DNA of 64,000 bases, from assembly GCA_964057225.1 (NCBI GenBank), contig OZ059897.1, forward strand, positions 11,532,001 through 11,596,000, written 5' to 3'. Shown here piece by piece: positions 23,620-34,928 of the stretch (positions within the stretch are counted from its first letter, which is position 1; each line of letters starts with the position of its first letter). Position numbers and translations under genes: made by a program. This DNA is from Auanema rhodensis. Its lineage: Eukaryota > Nematoda > Chromadorea > Rhabditida > Rhabditidae. The notes under the pieces are model-generated. The model saw only the letters and a program-made list of their open reading frames with translations. It was not told the DNA's origin and ran no database searches.

Positions 23620-24943
23620 ATGGGCCATGACGAAGGTAAACCACTGGTAGCTACCTATACAACTCAAAGACCTCCTTGGATTGGTCTTTGGAGTTCACGC
23701 GAATAGTTTAATAGTTTTTATTTATCGTTTATTTTATATGTTTTTTAGTTCCGGACGGCCGGATTGGTGGAAGGAAAATGGTTCTAGAGATGAACTTGTA
23801 CGCTCTGGGCGTCTTCGTTTATGTGGTGCTCAAATCAAAGAAGATGATCCAGATTGGTTTGACGCGAAGGTATTTATTATCTATTTACATTAACATATAT
23901 TGGATTTACTAGGTTGCTGATGGAGAATCACTTGCTGGCCCAAATGGGAACGATAGCAAGAAAGAACCTAACTTAACAATCAAAGCTGATCAGCCAGGAA
24001 AATTAAAAGATTTTCAGGACAAAGTATGCTTTAAACTGTTTCCGATTCTTATTATAGTTTTAGGTTTACGAATCTAGCCACCAATTCAAAGCTATTGCTG
24101 AACAATTTGGTCTAAGTCCTGAGCATCCAGGATTGAATGTGAATCCCACCCTGAATGACCTTATCAATAGTTAGTACTTCATCCTCATAAAAATAAGATT
24201 GTTTTTGCAGCTCCAAAAGCTCTGCTTGGTCGCTCCGTTTTCCTTCCAAGTTCTTGGCATCAATTTGGACCTCGATTCTTCGATAAACCGTTGAATGAAG
24301 CTACATTTATGAAGGGCCTCGCTTGCGCAAAATATGCCGCTATCTTCAGTATTCATAACTTTAATTGGTATACATTTGTAATTCCGTTTTAGTGGCTCCA
24401 TACACTTTACTGGAAATCAGAGCTAACAGTTCTGTGGCTGTATCAAAGTTTTCGCCTCGCACTTACTTTAAAAGATATTTCCAACTCGCACCGCTACCAC
24501 TATCCGTTGCCTTCGCCTGGGGAATTACTCTTTCTAGTGCAGCAAATATTAGAAATAAGGTAAATTTTCTTATATTCTTGATTTTTTAATATCTTTAGGA
24601 TGACATTTATAATCATTTCTACGCTAGTACCGCTGTTGGAGCAGTTGCCGCTACATTTAGTAATTTGTTTGTGTTGCTTCATTAGTTTAATTTTGTTTTA
24701 GAAAACAGTATTGCTATTGGTGTAACTGCTGCCTTAATCTCAACGATTTTGGGATCTTTCTGGCAATATGCTCGTGTATCTGAAACAGGATTACAGGTTT
24801 AAGTTCCTATTACGTATGTTCTTAATATTGAATGATTAAAGGGAAAAGTACATCAGCCACAGTCTGGAGGTATCTGGGGTGGCCCATTGGTTTGGAAGCT
24901 CTTCCAAAATGGAGATGTATCAGTGCCAGAATCCAGATTTTAG
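23620..24943 (+). CDS. NDUFA11: Complex I accessory subunit NDUFA11 (B14.7)-like, Tim17-family fold
   Basis: The protein begins MGHDEGKPLVATYTTQRPPW, continues with a hydrophilic segment (SGRPDWWKENGSRDEL), and has a C-terminal half with four small-residue-rich helices: YAAIFSVAPYTLLEI, LPLSVAFAWGITLSSAANI, ASTAVGAVAATF and IAIGVTAALISTILGSFW. It ends GGIWGGPLVWKLFQNGDVSV. This fits the four-helix Tim17/22/23-like NDUFA11 subunit, here with the long N-terminal part I associate with nematode versions. It would act in the inner mitochondrial membrane in assembly or stability of NADH dehydrogenase. Oddity: the first junction (about 23690-23745) cannot be resolved as a GT-AG intron that keeps both flanking frames. 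Confidence 0.75.
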
Positions 24944-25141
24944 AAGTGTTGAATTAATCAGCGTTTTGTTAGAATAGAAGTACATGGAATAAATAATGTA
25001 ATTGGTCATGTAGAAATCTCATTTGTTCAATTCATCTGATATTGTCTTGGTAACAGAAAAGAATCAATGGTTTCCCTGGTAACGGAGCTGGAGTTATTCC
25101 AAACCCTGCAAGTTAACACTCAACCAAGACGTATAATTTTA

Positions 25142-26885
25142 ATGATGATAAAATATTCTATAATATTCTTCATTTTCTCTGTTCCGTGTGGATTATCAGC
25201 TCCAAAATCTGAATGTGAATGGAGAAAAAATCTTACGCATATAAGTGGTATGATTCATTCATCGTTCATATATTAATAAATAATGCTGCTTGTTTAAAGA
25301 ATTTGCTGAATTTGACAAAGGTGAAGAATTGGCAGATTGTTTATATTATTATTTGTTGAAAACTGATTATGAAAAAACATCAGAAGTTCGTTCTCTTCAT
25401 GAAACTCCTCCACCGGAGCATTTAATCAATATAACGGTAAGTCTAAGCCGAGAATCACTGCTATTGAATTAGTTTAGATAGATGAAGTTGTTATACGTAC
25501 TGTTGAATTGGCAGCTGGATCAAGTTATCAATTTAACTTGTATGGAAAAATATATATGGATTGGCCTGATTCAAGATTACAATGGGACGAAGATTCTTGG
25601 CATTTGGCATCAATGTACTTATCAGATCATCATAGAATATGGACACCTCATCTAGTGGATACATCGTTCGTTCATTTAAGAAGATAGATTAATTGATATT
25701 TTAGTATATGTCCTGATGAATCACTTTGTAAACTTCAATATAAGGATATAAATGTGATGAGTGATGGATTGGTATCAGTTACTGCTGAATTTCGCCATGC
25801 AGCATTTTGTGAAGTTGATTTTTCCAAGTGAGAATCAGGCTTACTTTCTTCGACTAATTACTACTTTTCAGATATCCTGAAGAAGAAAATCATTGTTGCA
25901 TTTTCTTCACAGCCGTTGAACCAAGAAAATCTGTTCAATTTCTCAATACGGAAGATTTAGCATCAAAACCTGTACGTCCTATGGTGATGCAACAAAATGA
26001 AAAAAAATATGAAGAAATACATAGACAAACAAAGGATCATTCTGCTTGGATACTATCTGTACACCAATGAATTAAGCTATCTTAATAATTATTTTTTAGG
26101 AGCATACAGTCTCAGTAATTCATTTAAGCACCATAGAGTCTACTCAGGTTTTAAAAATTTGCACTCATGCACAAAAGAAAATGTCCACTGTTCGAATGGC
26201 TTTGAGATTGCCGGTTACTATTGCAACTCTGTTAATGCTGGTATCAAGAAAAGATAGAATATTTTTTAATTTTGAATTGAAGGTTTCTCCTTTATTTGGT
26301 GATCTACGAACACAATCGTATGTTAAAATAGTAACTCTTTCATTACAAACATTATGCTTTCTGTTCTTATGCTCAATAGCTCCACAAAACGGTTTTGCTG
26401 GAACCAAACCAAAAATTTGTTAGTTGATTTGAATGTCAAAGTATTCATAAGATTACACTTCAGATCGATTTTATGAATCAGTATTTGCCATGACGACCAT
26501 AAGCATGCTCATTACTGTTGGATGTATGGCGTTAAGCAGAGCTCGCCGAACAGTTCCGCCTACTCATCGTGTATACCTAGCGGCTAAATTAGTATGAGAT
26601 GATCTTAAACAGATAATAACTATTCACTAATTCAGGTCAACAGGGCCTTGTGCTGCATTGAGCCAGATCAAACAGCTCATTATACAAGATACGTGAGTGA
26701 TAACGAAAATCAAGGAAACACGGATAGCTCGGTAATTCCATATACAATGATTTTCCACTTTCTTAATTCATCTTCAGCCTGATTATACACAAGACTGGAG
26801 ACATATATACTTAGCAGTCAATAATCTATCTTCTGGCATTTTTTTCACAACATTCACGTTTTTCATATTTTTCGATTTTATATAA
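25142..26885 (+). CDS. Divergent Cys-loop ligand-gated ion channel subunit
   Basis: ATG at 25142 opens a signal peptide (MMIKYSIIFFIFSVPCGLSA); an earlier in-frame start at 25067 is less likely. Exons include 25142-25247, 25300-25436 and 25478 onward. The ligand domain has YGKIYMDWPDSRLQWD, RIWTPHLVD and a Cys-loop with 13 residues between cysteines (CEVDFSKYPEEENHC) followed by a second adjacent Cys. Four hydrophobic segments are visible: LRLPVTIATLLMLVS, VKIVTLSLQTLCFLFL, FAMTTISMLITVGCMAL and the last near 26830-26880, directly before the stop. The WPDSRLQWD motif is close to cation-type/nicotinic receptors, but M2 is unusual, so ligand and ion preference are unknown. It belongs to the nematode lgc-type divergent receptors and is not a close copy of the receptor at 1373-3391. 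Confidence 0.8.
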
Positions 26886-27757
26886 TATAGTCAATCATTT
26901 CGTTTGTACTTCCCCGCCGTATCTTCTTCCGTGAATCTAGAGAACTGCTATGCCTTGGATTGAAAAATAATTATGCAATGGTAGTATTACACATATGTTT
27001 TATTAATGAAGTATATTTTTTTGAAAACTGAAAAAAAAACTCTGCATGTCCTTTAATAACAAAAGCATCTGTAATTCATCGTTCCGTACCTACCCGGAAG
27101 ATGTGGGCACACCACAACAATATGTAGAAATAATACTGTACAAAATGAATAAAGCGTGGAACCCTGGAGTGTCTCCTAGAAATTAACAGCTATATAGCTA
27201 ATATTTTTTCAGGTCATATTTCTCTTAGTATATAGCTCTCTTATTTGAATCTCAAAAGTTGCCATTGAAATTTTTAAAACATTTCCCAGTCTTTTCGAAC
27301 AATAGTTGCTTTAATGAGTTGGATCATATCTACCAGAAGGAGGGCTTTGGTTCTCGTAAGCTAACATAATATGCATTCAGCCCATTCTTTATAATTGTCT
27401 GAATGTTCATGAAATAAATAAAAACAATACTATGAATATAATAGTATTCTATATATTTTTTAACTATTCTTCGTTTTAAATTACATTTTCTTATAATTAT
27501 AAAATAATGATATGTTACATTACTAATTTATCAAATGCTGAGTTTTATTCAAAAACATTACGACATTTACTAATTTTCGATTCAACATCTTCTGTACTGC
27601 TAATATGCTCTGATTATAAACTGAGCGCGAATTTCTTTGTACGCCGTATTCTATCATAACTGGCCTTGTAAAATTTCAAATCTAGACTATGTATGCAATT
27701 TCAACTGAAAAAATTAATTTTTTAACATAATATTACCCAGCTTATTGAAATTTTTCT
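26886..27757. other. Intergenic spacer, no gene seen
   Basis: AT-rich. No exon-like stretch could be tied to either neighbour. The TRAIP promoter should lie near its right end. Confidence 0.4.
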
Positions 27758-29405
27758 ATGGGGGTAATACCTGCAAGATGTACTATATGTACATCAAAGT
27801 TTCACTCGGGAAATATATCATGCTTACCCTGTGGTCATACTTTCCATTATGCTTGTGTTGTTCAGTGGATCCAGGTATTATTTCTGTCTAGACTTACATT
27901 ACCATTTGCTCAGCAATCTAAAACATGCCCGCAGTGTCGTTGTACTGTATTGGAACGAAATGTTATCAAGCAAATATATTTTGATGATCCAGAAGATGGT
28001 AATGAAGAGGTCTCAAGCGCTGACGATTATGCTCGCAAGGTCTGGGTACATATATTATTGTTAATTTCATTATTTTAGTGCGAAGCTCTTTCAATTGAAG
28101 TAGAGAAAGAAAAGGGGAAATTTTATGAGCTTCAAGAGAAAAATAAAGTTCTACAAAACAACTATGATAGTATTGCAGACAAGGTTATTCATATTATAGT
28201 TCATGGGAATTATATTTTTCTTTTTATTAGCTCGAACGAGAAAAGAAGAAAACTACGACTAGAATACCACAACTTGAAAGTCGTAACCGGCAACTGGAGT
28301 TAATGTTGCAAGATCATGACCATTTGAAGAATGATTTGAAGGATTATCAGAACCGATTGAAAGCTTGTGAATTGTACGAACTTACATGTTTGCAACTAGA
28401 ATATTTTTTACTACTTTAAGTTATAAATTATTACTGCGAGGCAGTACTGAAGATGCTGAGCGGGCTATAGATAAGTATGTTAACGGAAAGGGTGATCCTG
28501 CTACTGGTCCCTTTTTAACTCTTCTGAAGAAGTAAAATTCTCATAAGTTACTTATGTAATCTTTTTCGCTCAAGACAATTGGAAGAATCAAGGCAGCATG
28601 TTCTGAAACTGAAAAATGATATCAAGAAATACGATAAAGATTTAAGAGACAGTGAAAGCAAGCAGCTACAATTCAAATCACTAATTCAGGCAATTTAGAT
28701 TAGATGTTATGTTTAAAAAAAAGTTTCAGGCATTAAAAAGGGAAGCGGAAGACTTGCGCAGTTCCAATAACAAAACTACTCCTTACAATCCTAAGTTGCA
28801 GAAAGTATTTGAGAAAGCGTATGTTATCGTTGTTATGCTTTCCTATTTCCCATTCTGTTTAGTTCAAATGACAGAAGAGAATCATTTGGATTTGAAACTT
28901 CGATAACTTTCTCAGAAGATATAATTGATTCAGCTTTCAAAAAACCTCCCGTTTTAGGCAAAGTAGGAGTGGACAGCTTCAAATTAAAATCATGAACTAT
29001 TTTGTAGATAAGAACTCAAGTGGCTGATGTAACTGACGAAAACACCTCCATAGAAAAAACTAACAAATTACCATTTCCATGTTTGGATGAATCGCTGTAG
29101 GTGCTAATATTACTCTAGATATATATTCATGTTTTAGGGACGATTCAGTGGATTTTTCACTGCCAAAGAATGTTCTTGATCGAATTTTAGCGGGTTCTTC
29201 GAAGAAGAAAACAAATCCTTTGGGTATTGTACCCAAAGGAGCAATTTTATCATTAGAATCAATAAAAAAGTTAAAACTAATAGTTTACGTTGTTTAACGT
29301 ATTTTTTTCAGTAACATCGATGAAGGACTCGCTCCTAGGCCAATCAAAAAACCTCTCAAGCGAAAAATCGACTCTGATCTTATCACTGTTAAGTTCAAGA
29401 AATGA
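27758..29405 (+). CDS. TRAIP: TRAIP-like RING-finger E3 ubiquitin ligase
   Basis: TRAIP ubiquitinates the CMG helicase and resolves stalled replication and DNA-protein crosslinks. The N-terminus has the C3HC4-type RING in the usual place: RCTICTSKF, CLPCGHTFHYACVVQWI and TCPQCR, followed by NVIKQIYFD as in TRAIP. A long coiled coil follows (28080-28860), rich in Lys/Glu with regular Leu, containing GDPATGPFLTLLKK. The tail has Ser/Pro-rich segments and ends in a basic, PIKKPLKRKIDSD-containing C-terminus. About nine exons. The stop at 29405 is only 134 bases before the TATDN3 ATG on the same strand, suggesting one transcription unit. Confidence 0.85.
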
Positions 29406-29532
29406 ATGCTTTATTTTTGTTCAGAATTAGGTCTTGATGTGGTTTATTATTCCAACATTCTATTTTGAATATAATTACTATCTAATACTGTATATTGAAA
29501 GTTTAAATACGTTGTAATTTTTTGTCGCTTGA

Positions 29533-29539
29533 TTTCAGG
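29533..29539 (+). promoter_or_regulatory. Probable spliced-leader acceptor of TATDN3
   Basis: TTTCAG ends at 29538, two bases before the ATG, after a T-rich run and 134 bases past the TRAIP stop. This spacing is typical of downstream genes in nematode operons. Confidence 0.5.
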
Positions 29540-30553
29540 ATGATAGACTGTCATTGCCATTTGGTTGATAATAAATTTAAAACGGATATCGATGAAGTAA
29601 TTAATGAATCTATAAGCAATGGAATAATGAAAGCTGTAGTAGTTCCTGAGTTTGGAAATCAATTTGATAAAGTTCTGGATTTAAAGAAGAGATATCCAAA
29701 TTTCGTAATAGCTGCGATGGGCTACCATCCGATTCAGGTTATTTTATATTTAATATATAAAATTAAGTAATTGTTTTCAATCTGTCATTTGTAGAAAAAT
29801 AAGAAGAGTGTGCAACATAAGGATTTGATAAATATGGAGAGTTTTTTAAGTAGTCATCAAGATTTAATCCAATGTATTGGAGAAGTGAATTTTTCTTTTA
29901 TAACTTCTAATTATTTTATAATTTTTCATGTTGGCCTAGATTATACCGTGTCTCAGTTCAAAATTTCCGATAACGATAAAGTGATTCAAAAAGAAGTTTT
30001 CTCGAAACAGATCATGTTAGCCAAGCAATTCAACTTACCATTGTAAACTTTTATTTGGAGCTTACATGACCAATATTCTTTTTAGGAATGTCCATTCTAG
30101 ATCTGCTGCATCGGAGACTGTAGAGTTTCTGGCAGCTCAGCAAGCTGAGAATGTTGTTATGCATGCTTTCGGTGGAGAAGCGAATGATATTCTAAAAGGT
30201 TTGGCGTTAGGCTACTTTTTCAGTATCCCACCGTCATACGCCTTCAGTGACTACGTTAGCGAAGAGTTTTATAGCTGACGTCTTTTTTCCTTTTTCAGGG
30301 AATTCGAATTGTAGAAATTGTGCCATTGGAACAATTACTTCTGGAAACGGATTCGCCTGTTCTCGGGCCTACGAAGGGTGTTCGTAATACACCCTCAAAT
30401 TGTGTAATTTCAGCAGAATTCATAGCAAAGGCAAGAAAATAGTTTCAAAATTTATCTTAAATCCAATTATAGGTAAAGCATGAATCTATATCAAATGTGA
30501 TTGAAATAACTTCTTCCAATGCTGCAAAGTTATTTCAAATTTCAAATATATAA
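29540..30553 (+). CDS. TATDN3: TatD-family metal-dependent hydrolase (putative deoxyribonuclease), TATDN3
   Basis: A TIM-barrel TatD family protein. The first metal-binding motif, DCHCH, begins two residues after the ATG at 29540. IGEV followed by GLDYTVSQF supplies the central Glu region, NVHSRSAA and VVMHAFGG the next histidines, GYFFSIPPS a family signature, and LLLETDSPVLGP the last catalytic Asp. The C-terminus (NCVISAEFIAKVKH...NAAKLFQIS) matches TATDN3 rather than TATDN1 or TATDN2. The usual HAFDG motif reads HAFGG here. The start ATG lies two bases after TTTCAG with no partner donor, which looks like a trans-splice acceptor downstream of TRAIP. Confidence 0.9.
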
Positions 30554-30613
30554 TTAATTTATAAATTATGTTCTTACAAATATACCATGAATGAACTAGT
30601 AATTTCGAAAAAA

Positions 30614-31473
30614 CTAATTCAACATTGTGTGATCTTCGAATATATTTCTACGTTGTACTTCCACCTTTTTCATCCAGCGATTTTGTTCAGCTTCAACTCG
30701 ATCGAGAACATCTGAACAAACACACATGAATGAGTGTCAATTTTCATTAAACGCTTAATAATTACGTACTTGGAACGGAATTCCTTGATCTGGTCGTTCC
30801 AACTTGAGGAGAATCCGGAGAAATACTGTCCGAGTTAGTCGCAGAAGCACGTGCGAATATGTTATCCTCCATCTACAAAATATATATTAAGAAAAGAATG
30901 ACAATATCTCCCAAACATCATCAGTTTGATGCCTATAAGGTGTCTGCAAACGTTTTCTTTTGATTACAGGCTCTACGCAGGTTAGGTATGTCATATATGT
31001 TACAAGAACAAAAATAACAGCAATTATAAAAAGTACTACTACCTTAAAATATAATTATTGCTTTCAACAATAAGATTTACTTGCCTTAAGCATAACAGAG
31101 TTACGCGATTCATATTTACAATCACAATTTGCTAAAAAGGCATCAACATGACTACTATCAACAGCATCAAGCACCTCCGGCTTTACTACTGTTTGTGGAT
31201 GACTGAAAAACAGCAAAGGAGCATTATTTAAATATTATGATTATATTACCAAACAGCTGGATTAATATCTGTTTTTGTGTAAAACCGTCGCCGATTATCT
31301 GCATTTGTAGCATTGTCTTTAACAAAATATGCAGTACTAGGACATATACAACGACAACGTGAATCTTTAAAATTAGTCTGAAACATACTTTAGTTGTGAC
31401 TTCTACTTTTCTAACGTACCTCTGATTGGATTAATACGACAAAAAGGCAAAAAATGAAAATACGGAAAATCAT
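30614..31473 (-). CDS. TMEM9: TMEM9-family lysosomal/endosomal membrane protein
   Basis: ATG at 31473 opens a signal peptide (MIFRIFIFCLFVVLIQSE). The luminal part has the RCRCICPS block and a NCDCKYESR block, matching the cysteine clusters of TMEM9. One transmembrane helix follows (VVVLFIIAVIFVLVTYMTYL), then a cytoplasmic tail that ends VLDRVEAEQNRWMKKVEVQR and FEDHTMLN, the strongly conserved TMEM9 C-terminus. TMEM9 proteins reside in late endosomes and lysosomes and bind v-ATPase or CLC exchangers; that function is known from vertebrates. It faces TATDN3 tail to tail, 60 bases apart. Six or so short introns. Confidence 0.88.
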
Positions 31474-31721
31474 CAATAGTTCACCTTTATAAATAAGCTA
31501 ATGTATTCTGTAAACAAAAAGTATAATTAGTAAAGTTTTAAATGCTCGTAACACTCGCAACATTTGTTCATCACGTTAGATGTAAGAGAACTTGGCCAGT
31601 ACCCGTAAATGCACTACATAAACATTTTTTATCCGACGTCTATTTAACAAATAACAACAACACTTCAATAACTATAAAGTACAATCTAAAATGTAATAAC
31701 AATAGTCTTGCAAAATTTAAA

Positions 31722-32832
31722 TTACACTTTTCTAAACTTATTAACATATTCTAATTTCATATTTTTAATCTTCTCTAAATCTTCCTCGGATGGATATCCA
31801 GCTTTCTGAAACAACATTCTCGTAAAATCTGCACTCGTAAAAAAAATAATACTTTATCAATGAAATCATCCTTATCGAGACCATACAATTCTTCAATTGT
31901 CATCAAACGAGACCAATGAGGATACAACTTTCTACCAGTTGGAGCTAGCTCTTCGTTCCATTCTTTCTTAGCTCTAAACACATAACCGTTATACAAAACA
32001 TACAACTAACGTACTCTGCTAATGTTGATTCCACGTATTTTTCTGAATTGAAGTCCGTAAGTTCAGCTAAATGCTTCTTCATTCTACGTATAAATTCACG
32101 CTCCGCCTACATATGTATATAAGAAAAGGTATTGAAAGCAAGTTAACCTTCATCTTTTTTTCACGATGATATTTCTGGTATTTAAAATAGTCCCGATCAT
32201 AACGCTTTCGCCTTGATAACACGTTAAATACAAGATGAAAAATATAACGCACCTTTTATGCTTCTTCATCTTCTTCCTTCTGATTGTTAAGAGACGTGGA
32301 GCTAATTGAATAGCTACTGATGTCAGAGCGGAAGGGCATTTAACACTTTCCTGTAAATAGATACAAAGGTTCATGAAATCTTGGAAAATAAGATTACATT
32401 TGTAAGCGGATCAACCTTCTCCTCCAGATTGTTCACATAAGGTGGTGCAGTAATTCCATATTTATTTGCTGTTGGAAAACTATAGACCTTAAATAGTAGC
32501 ATGTATATAGAATAAGAAGAGAGAAAACCTGTCTAGCATTTTCAAAAGCGGGTAAACTTGTATCCTTGATATTGTTGTGAAGATCAGGATGGATATCTGA
32601 AAATCAGATAAAATCATTTTATGAAAATAAAATAAAACAATCACCATAAACACTAGGAATAGGTAGGCTATTATTTAAAGGAGAGAACTGAATTGAATCA
32701 TTGCGTAGTGAAGAAACTATAATAACAATTACATACGGTTTATATAAGCATAAATATCCAACTCTTACTTGTTTTTGTTGAATTTCTAACAATACAAGAA
32801 TTCTTTAAAAAAAGGTTTACAACCCGCTGCAT
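31722..32832 (-). CDS. AURKAIP1: Mitochondrial small ribosomal subunit protein mS38 (AURKAIP1)
   Basis: The minus-strand ATG at 32832 opens a basic presequence (MQRVVNLFLKNSCIVRN). The core motif, LTIRRKKMKKHKRRKR followed by YDRDYFKY, is the DUF1713/mS38 signature that lies in the mitoribosomal small subunit. NNLEEKVDPLTN just upstream also fits animal mS38. After the core it continues for about 130 residues, with a Lys/Arg helical stretch and WSRLMTIEELYGLDKDDFID, a tail much longer than in vertebrate AURKAIP1, where the signature is close to the C-terminus. Six or seven exons with tiny introns. Confidence 0.75.
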
Positions 32833-33464
32833 CTAAATTGAAAAAGTTATAATTTGAAATAATAGTTTTAAAATAATATAAGTGTACTTAAAACTTCAAC
32901 AAAAACACTTTATGTTATGTAAATCATTTTCTGTTGTACGCAGTACGCAATGTTACAAATATAACAACGAACCAGCTGGGTTAAATATTCGAGGTTATAT
33001 CAGTATAATCACTTTTTTTTTTGAAATTTTAATGGCTTAAGTTCATGTCATTGAAGCTAACAAAATTATCATATTCTTAATAACGTAATTTATAAATATT
33101 ATGGCTAAACTTTTATTTTAATTAATACCTTTGACTAATTTCATAGAGTACATATCGCTACACTAACGAAAACTTTGAAAATTTGAATTATTAGAATTAA
33201 CTTGAAGATGAAATTACAATGTATTTGGATAATTGTTCATCGTTTTTAAATAAATCTTTGAATTTTTTACTAAATTGAATATCTATAATCTGAAATACTG
33301 GTTATTCATGACTAAATATTTATCGTGTATCTAAAGTTTAAAAATTTGAACTTTTCTAATTTTAAGAAATTGAAGATACATTTTTTCATTTCCAATACTT
33401 TGAATCATTTTCGAGGTCTATAAAAATTAAACTTCAGCATGAGCATTCATTTCAGATTGCGGTA
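32833..33464. other. Divergent intergenic region, mS38 / PLGRKT-like
   Basis: No gene seen. About 630 AT-rich bases lie between divergent start codons and should hold both promoters. A TTTCAG at 33450-33456, nine bases before the ATG at 33465, may be a trans-splice acceptor. Confidence 0.4.
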
Positions 33465-34076
33465 ATGGGTAATTTTATACCTAGTGCAAGTGGTCCATCT
33501 ATTGATGCCTATCAAGTTCTAACTGAACTTGAAAAGAAACGAGTTTGTTAATATGGTTATTTTTTTCATTTCTCTCTGCATTAAGATAGAGAGAGAGTTA
33601 GCTATAGTTGAGCTATTGAACCAGAGAAGAAGAGCTTTCGAGGTAATATTATAAAATTTAGTCAATAATAATTTGGCTCAGTTGGCGTCTGAGAAAGAAA
33701 AACTTAATTGGTCTAGTTCTGGTGGTCTACTAACATCGGTTTTATCAATTCTCTCGTCATATCATCATAAGTAAATTATTGTTAAAATTAAAGTTCAGAG
33801 CAATATAAGTATTTCAGAAATCTGTTGCACCTATTGCCTATTATTCCTATTGCTACATATTTGGGATATAAAGCACATTTTTGTTATGGTAATAAATCCC
33901 AATTAATTCAAGGTAATTTTTTGTTGATTATTTGATAATTTCTTAAATTTGTTAAAGATGCTGCTGACACAATGATGAAATATGATAACGATGTCTTTTC
34001 TGCATCCCCTTTAACAGTAGCTGATGTAAAATCAAAAATAAAGGAACTTAGATTACTGAAAGAATCTGACATATAA
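33465..34076 (+). CDS. PLGRKT: PLGRKT-like membrane protein, copy 1
   Basis: About 150 residues. Starts MGNF, then a Glu/Lys/Arg-rich amphipathic helix (IERELAIVELLNQRRRAFE), two hydrophobic segments (GLLTSVLSILSSY and LHLLPIIPIATYLGYKAHFCYG) and a charged C-terminal tail with AADTMMKYDND and SASPLTVADVKSKI. The layout and the proline-rich second segment ending in an aromatic-Gly pair match the plasminogen receptor with C-terminal lysine family (PLGRKT), a small mitochondrial or plasma membrane protein. The terminal Lys that defines plasminogen binding in mammals is absent (it ends SDI), so receptor function is not implied. Five exons. Confidence 0.7.
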
Positions 34077-34200
34077 TATATTTTTTTCAATTTTTGCCAT
34101 ATAGTTAAATATAGATTTTTAAATATGTTATCCAATTCTAATTATGTTTAACACTTCTAAATACCTGGGAAGGATTTGATAATGTTTCATAGATACATAG

Positions 34201-34784
34201 ATGGGCCAGAGAGAATCACAACCAGCTGTTAATCTAGACAAAGCTGTTTCTTTTCTCGATGAGCAGGTAGTTTGATTAATTATTGTCTATTTGTTGTTTA
34301 TTATCTGCATCACAGATTGAGGCTAGAATTGCTCATGAAAATTTAGTTTTCATTCAAAAACGGGCACTAGAGGTCATAATATTTACCTTTTCTTCAATGT
34401 TTTAAAATTATAGTTAACCATAAGAAGAGAAAGATTATTATGGGAAGTTTTAGCAGCCGGAACAATGACCGCTTTATTACTTGTTGCGGGCTCAATATAT
34501 AAGCGAAAGGTTCTTATAAAAAAAGACTACACTTTCAAAAACATTCTTTTAGGATCTGGTAGTTCCTATAGCTGGTTTAATTATGGGTGCCGGGTATCGT
34601 TATGACACAGTTTATGGAAGTCATTATGACAACGTCAGAGGTAGAATTTGAAACGCGTTCTTCAAAATATTCTTAATATTAAGATTCGGCCGATGAAATA
34701 TTGAAAAATGATGCAAAGAAGATCAGCTTAGTTGGAGGACCACTGTCTTTAGCTGAAGTTGATAAATTTTGGCAACGTCCTTAG
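34201..34784 (+). CDS. PLGRKT: PLGRKT-like membrane protein, copy 2
   Basis: About 140 residues with the same plan as the copy just upstream: MGQRESQPAVNL, a charged helix (IEARIAHENLVFIQKRALEL), two hydrophobic segments (VLAAGTMTALLLVAGSIY and LVVPIAGLIMGAGYRYDTVYG) and a tail with SADEILKNDAKKI and GGPLSLAEVDKFW. The GYRYDTVYG block is closer to the vertebrate YQYDLGYG motif than copy 1 is. The ATG lies directly after ATAG, 124 bases past the stop of copy 1 on the same strand, so both may be co-transcribed. It ends WQRP without a C-terminal Lys. Confidence 0.75.
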
Positions 34785-34928
34785 CTTGTAAATGGTATGT
34801 GATAGCTGTGGATTATTGTATTCATAATCTGAATAGAAACATGTAATAGATATATTATTTAATTTACACACGTCGTTCGCATATTGAATTTCTATTAAAT
34901 ACAAGTACTCTGTTTGATAATTAATATT

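Noticed and set aside
24365-24589. Separate ORF starting at 24365
   Set aside because: It is an internal exon of the NDUFA11-like gene with an intron-derived start.
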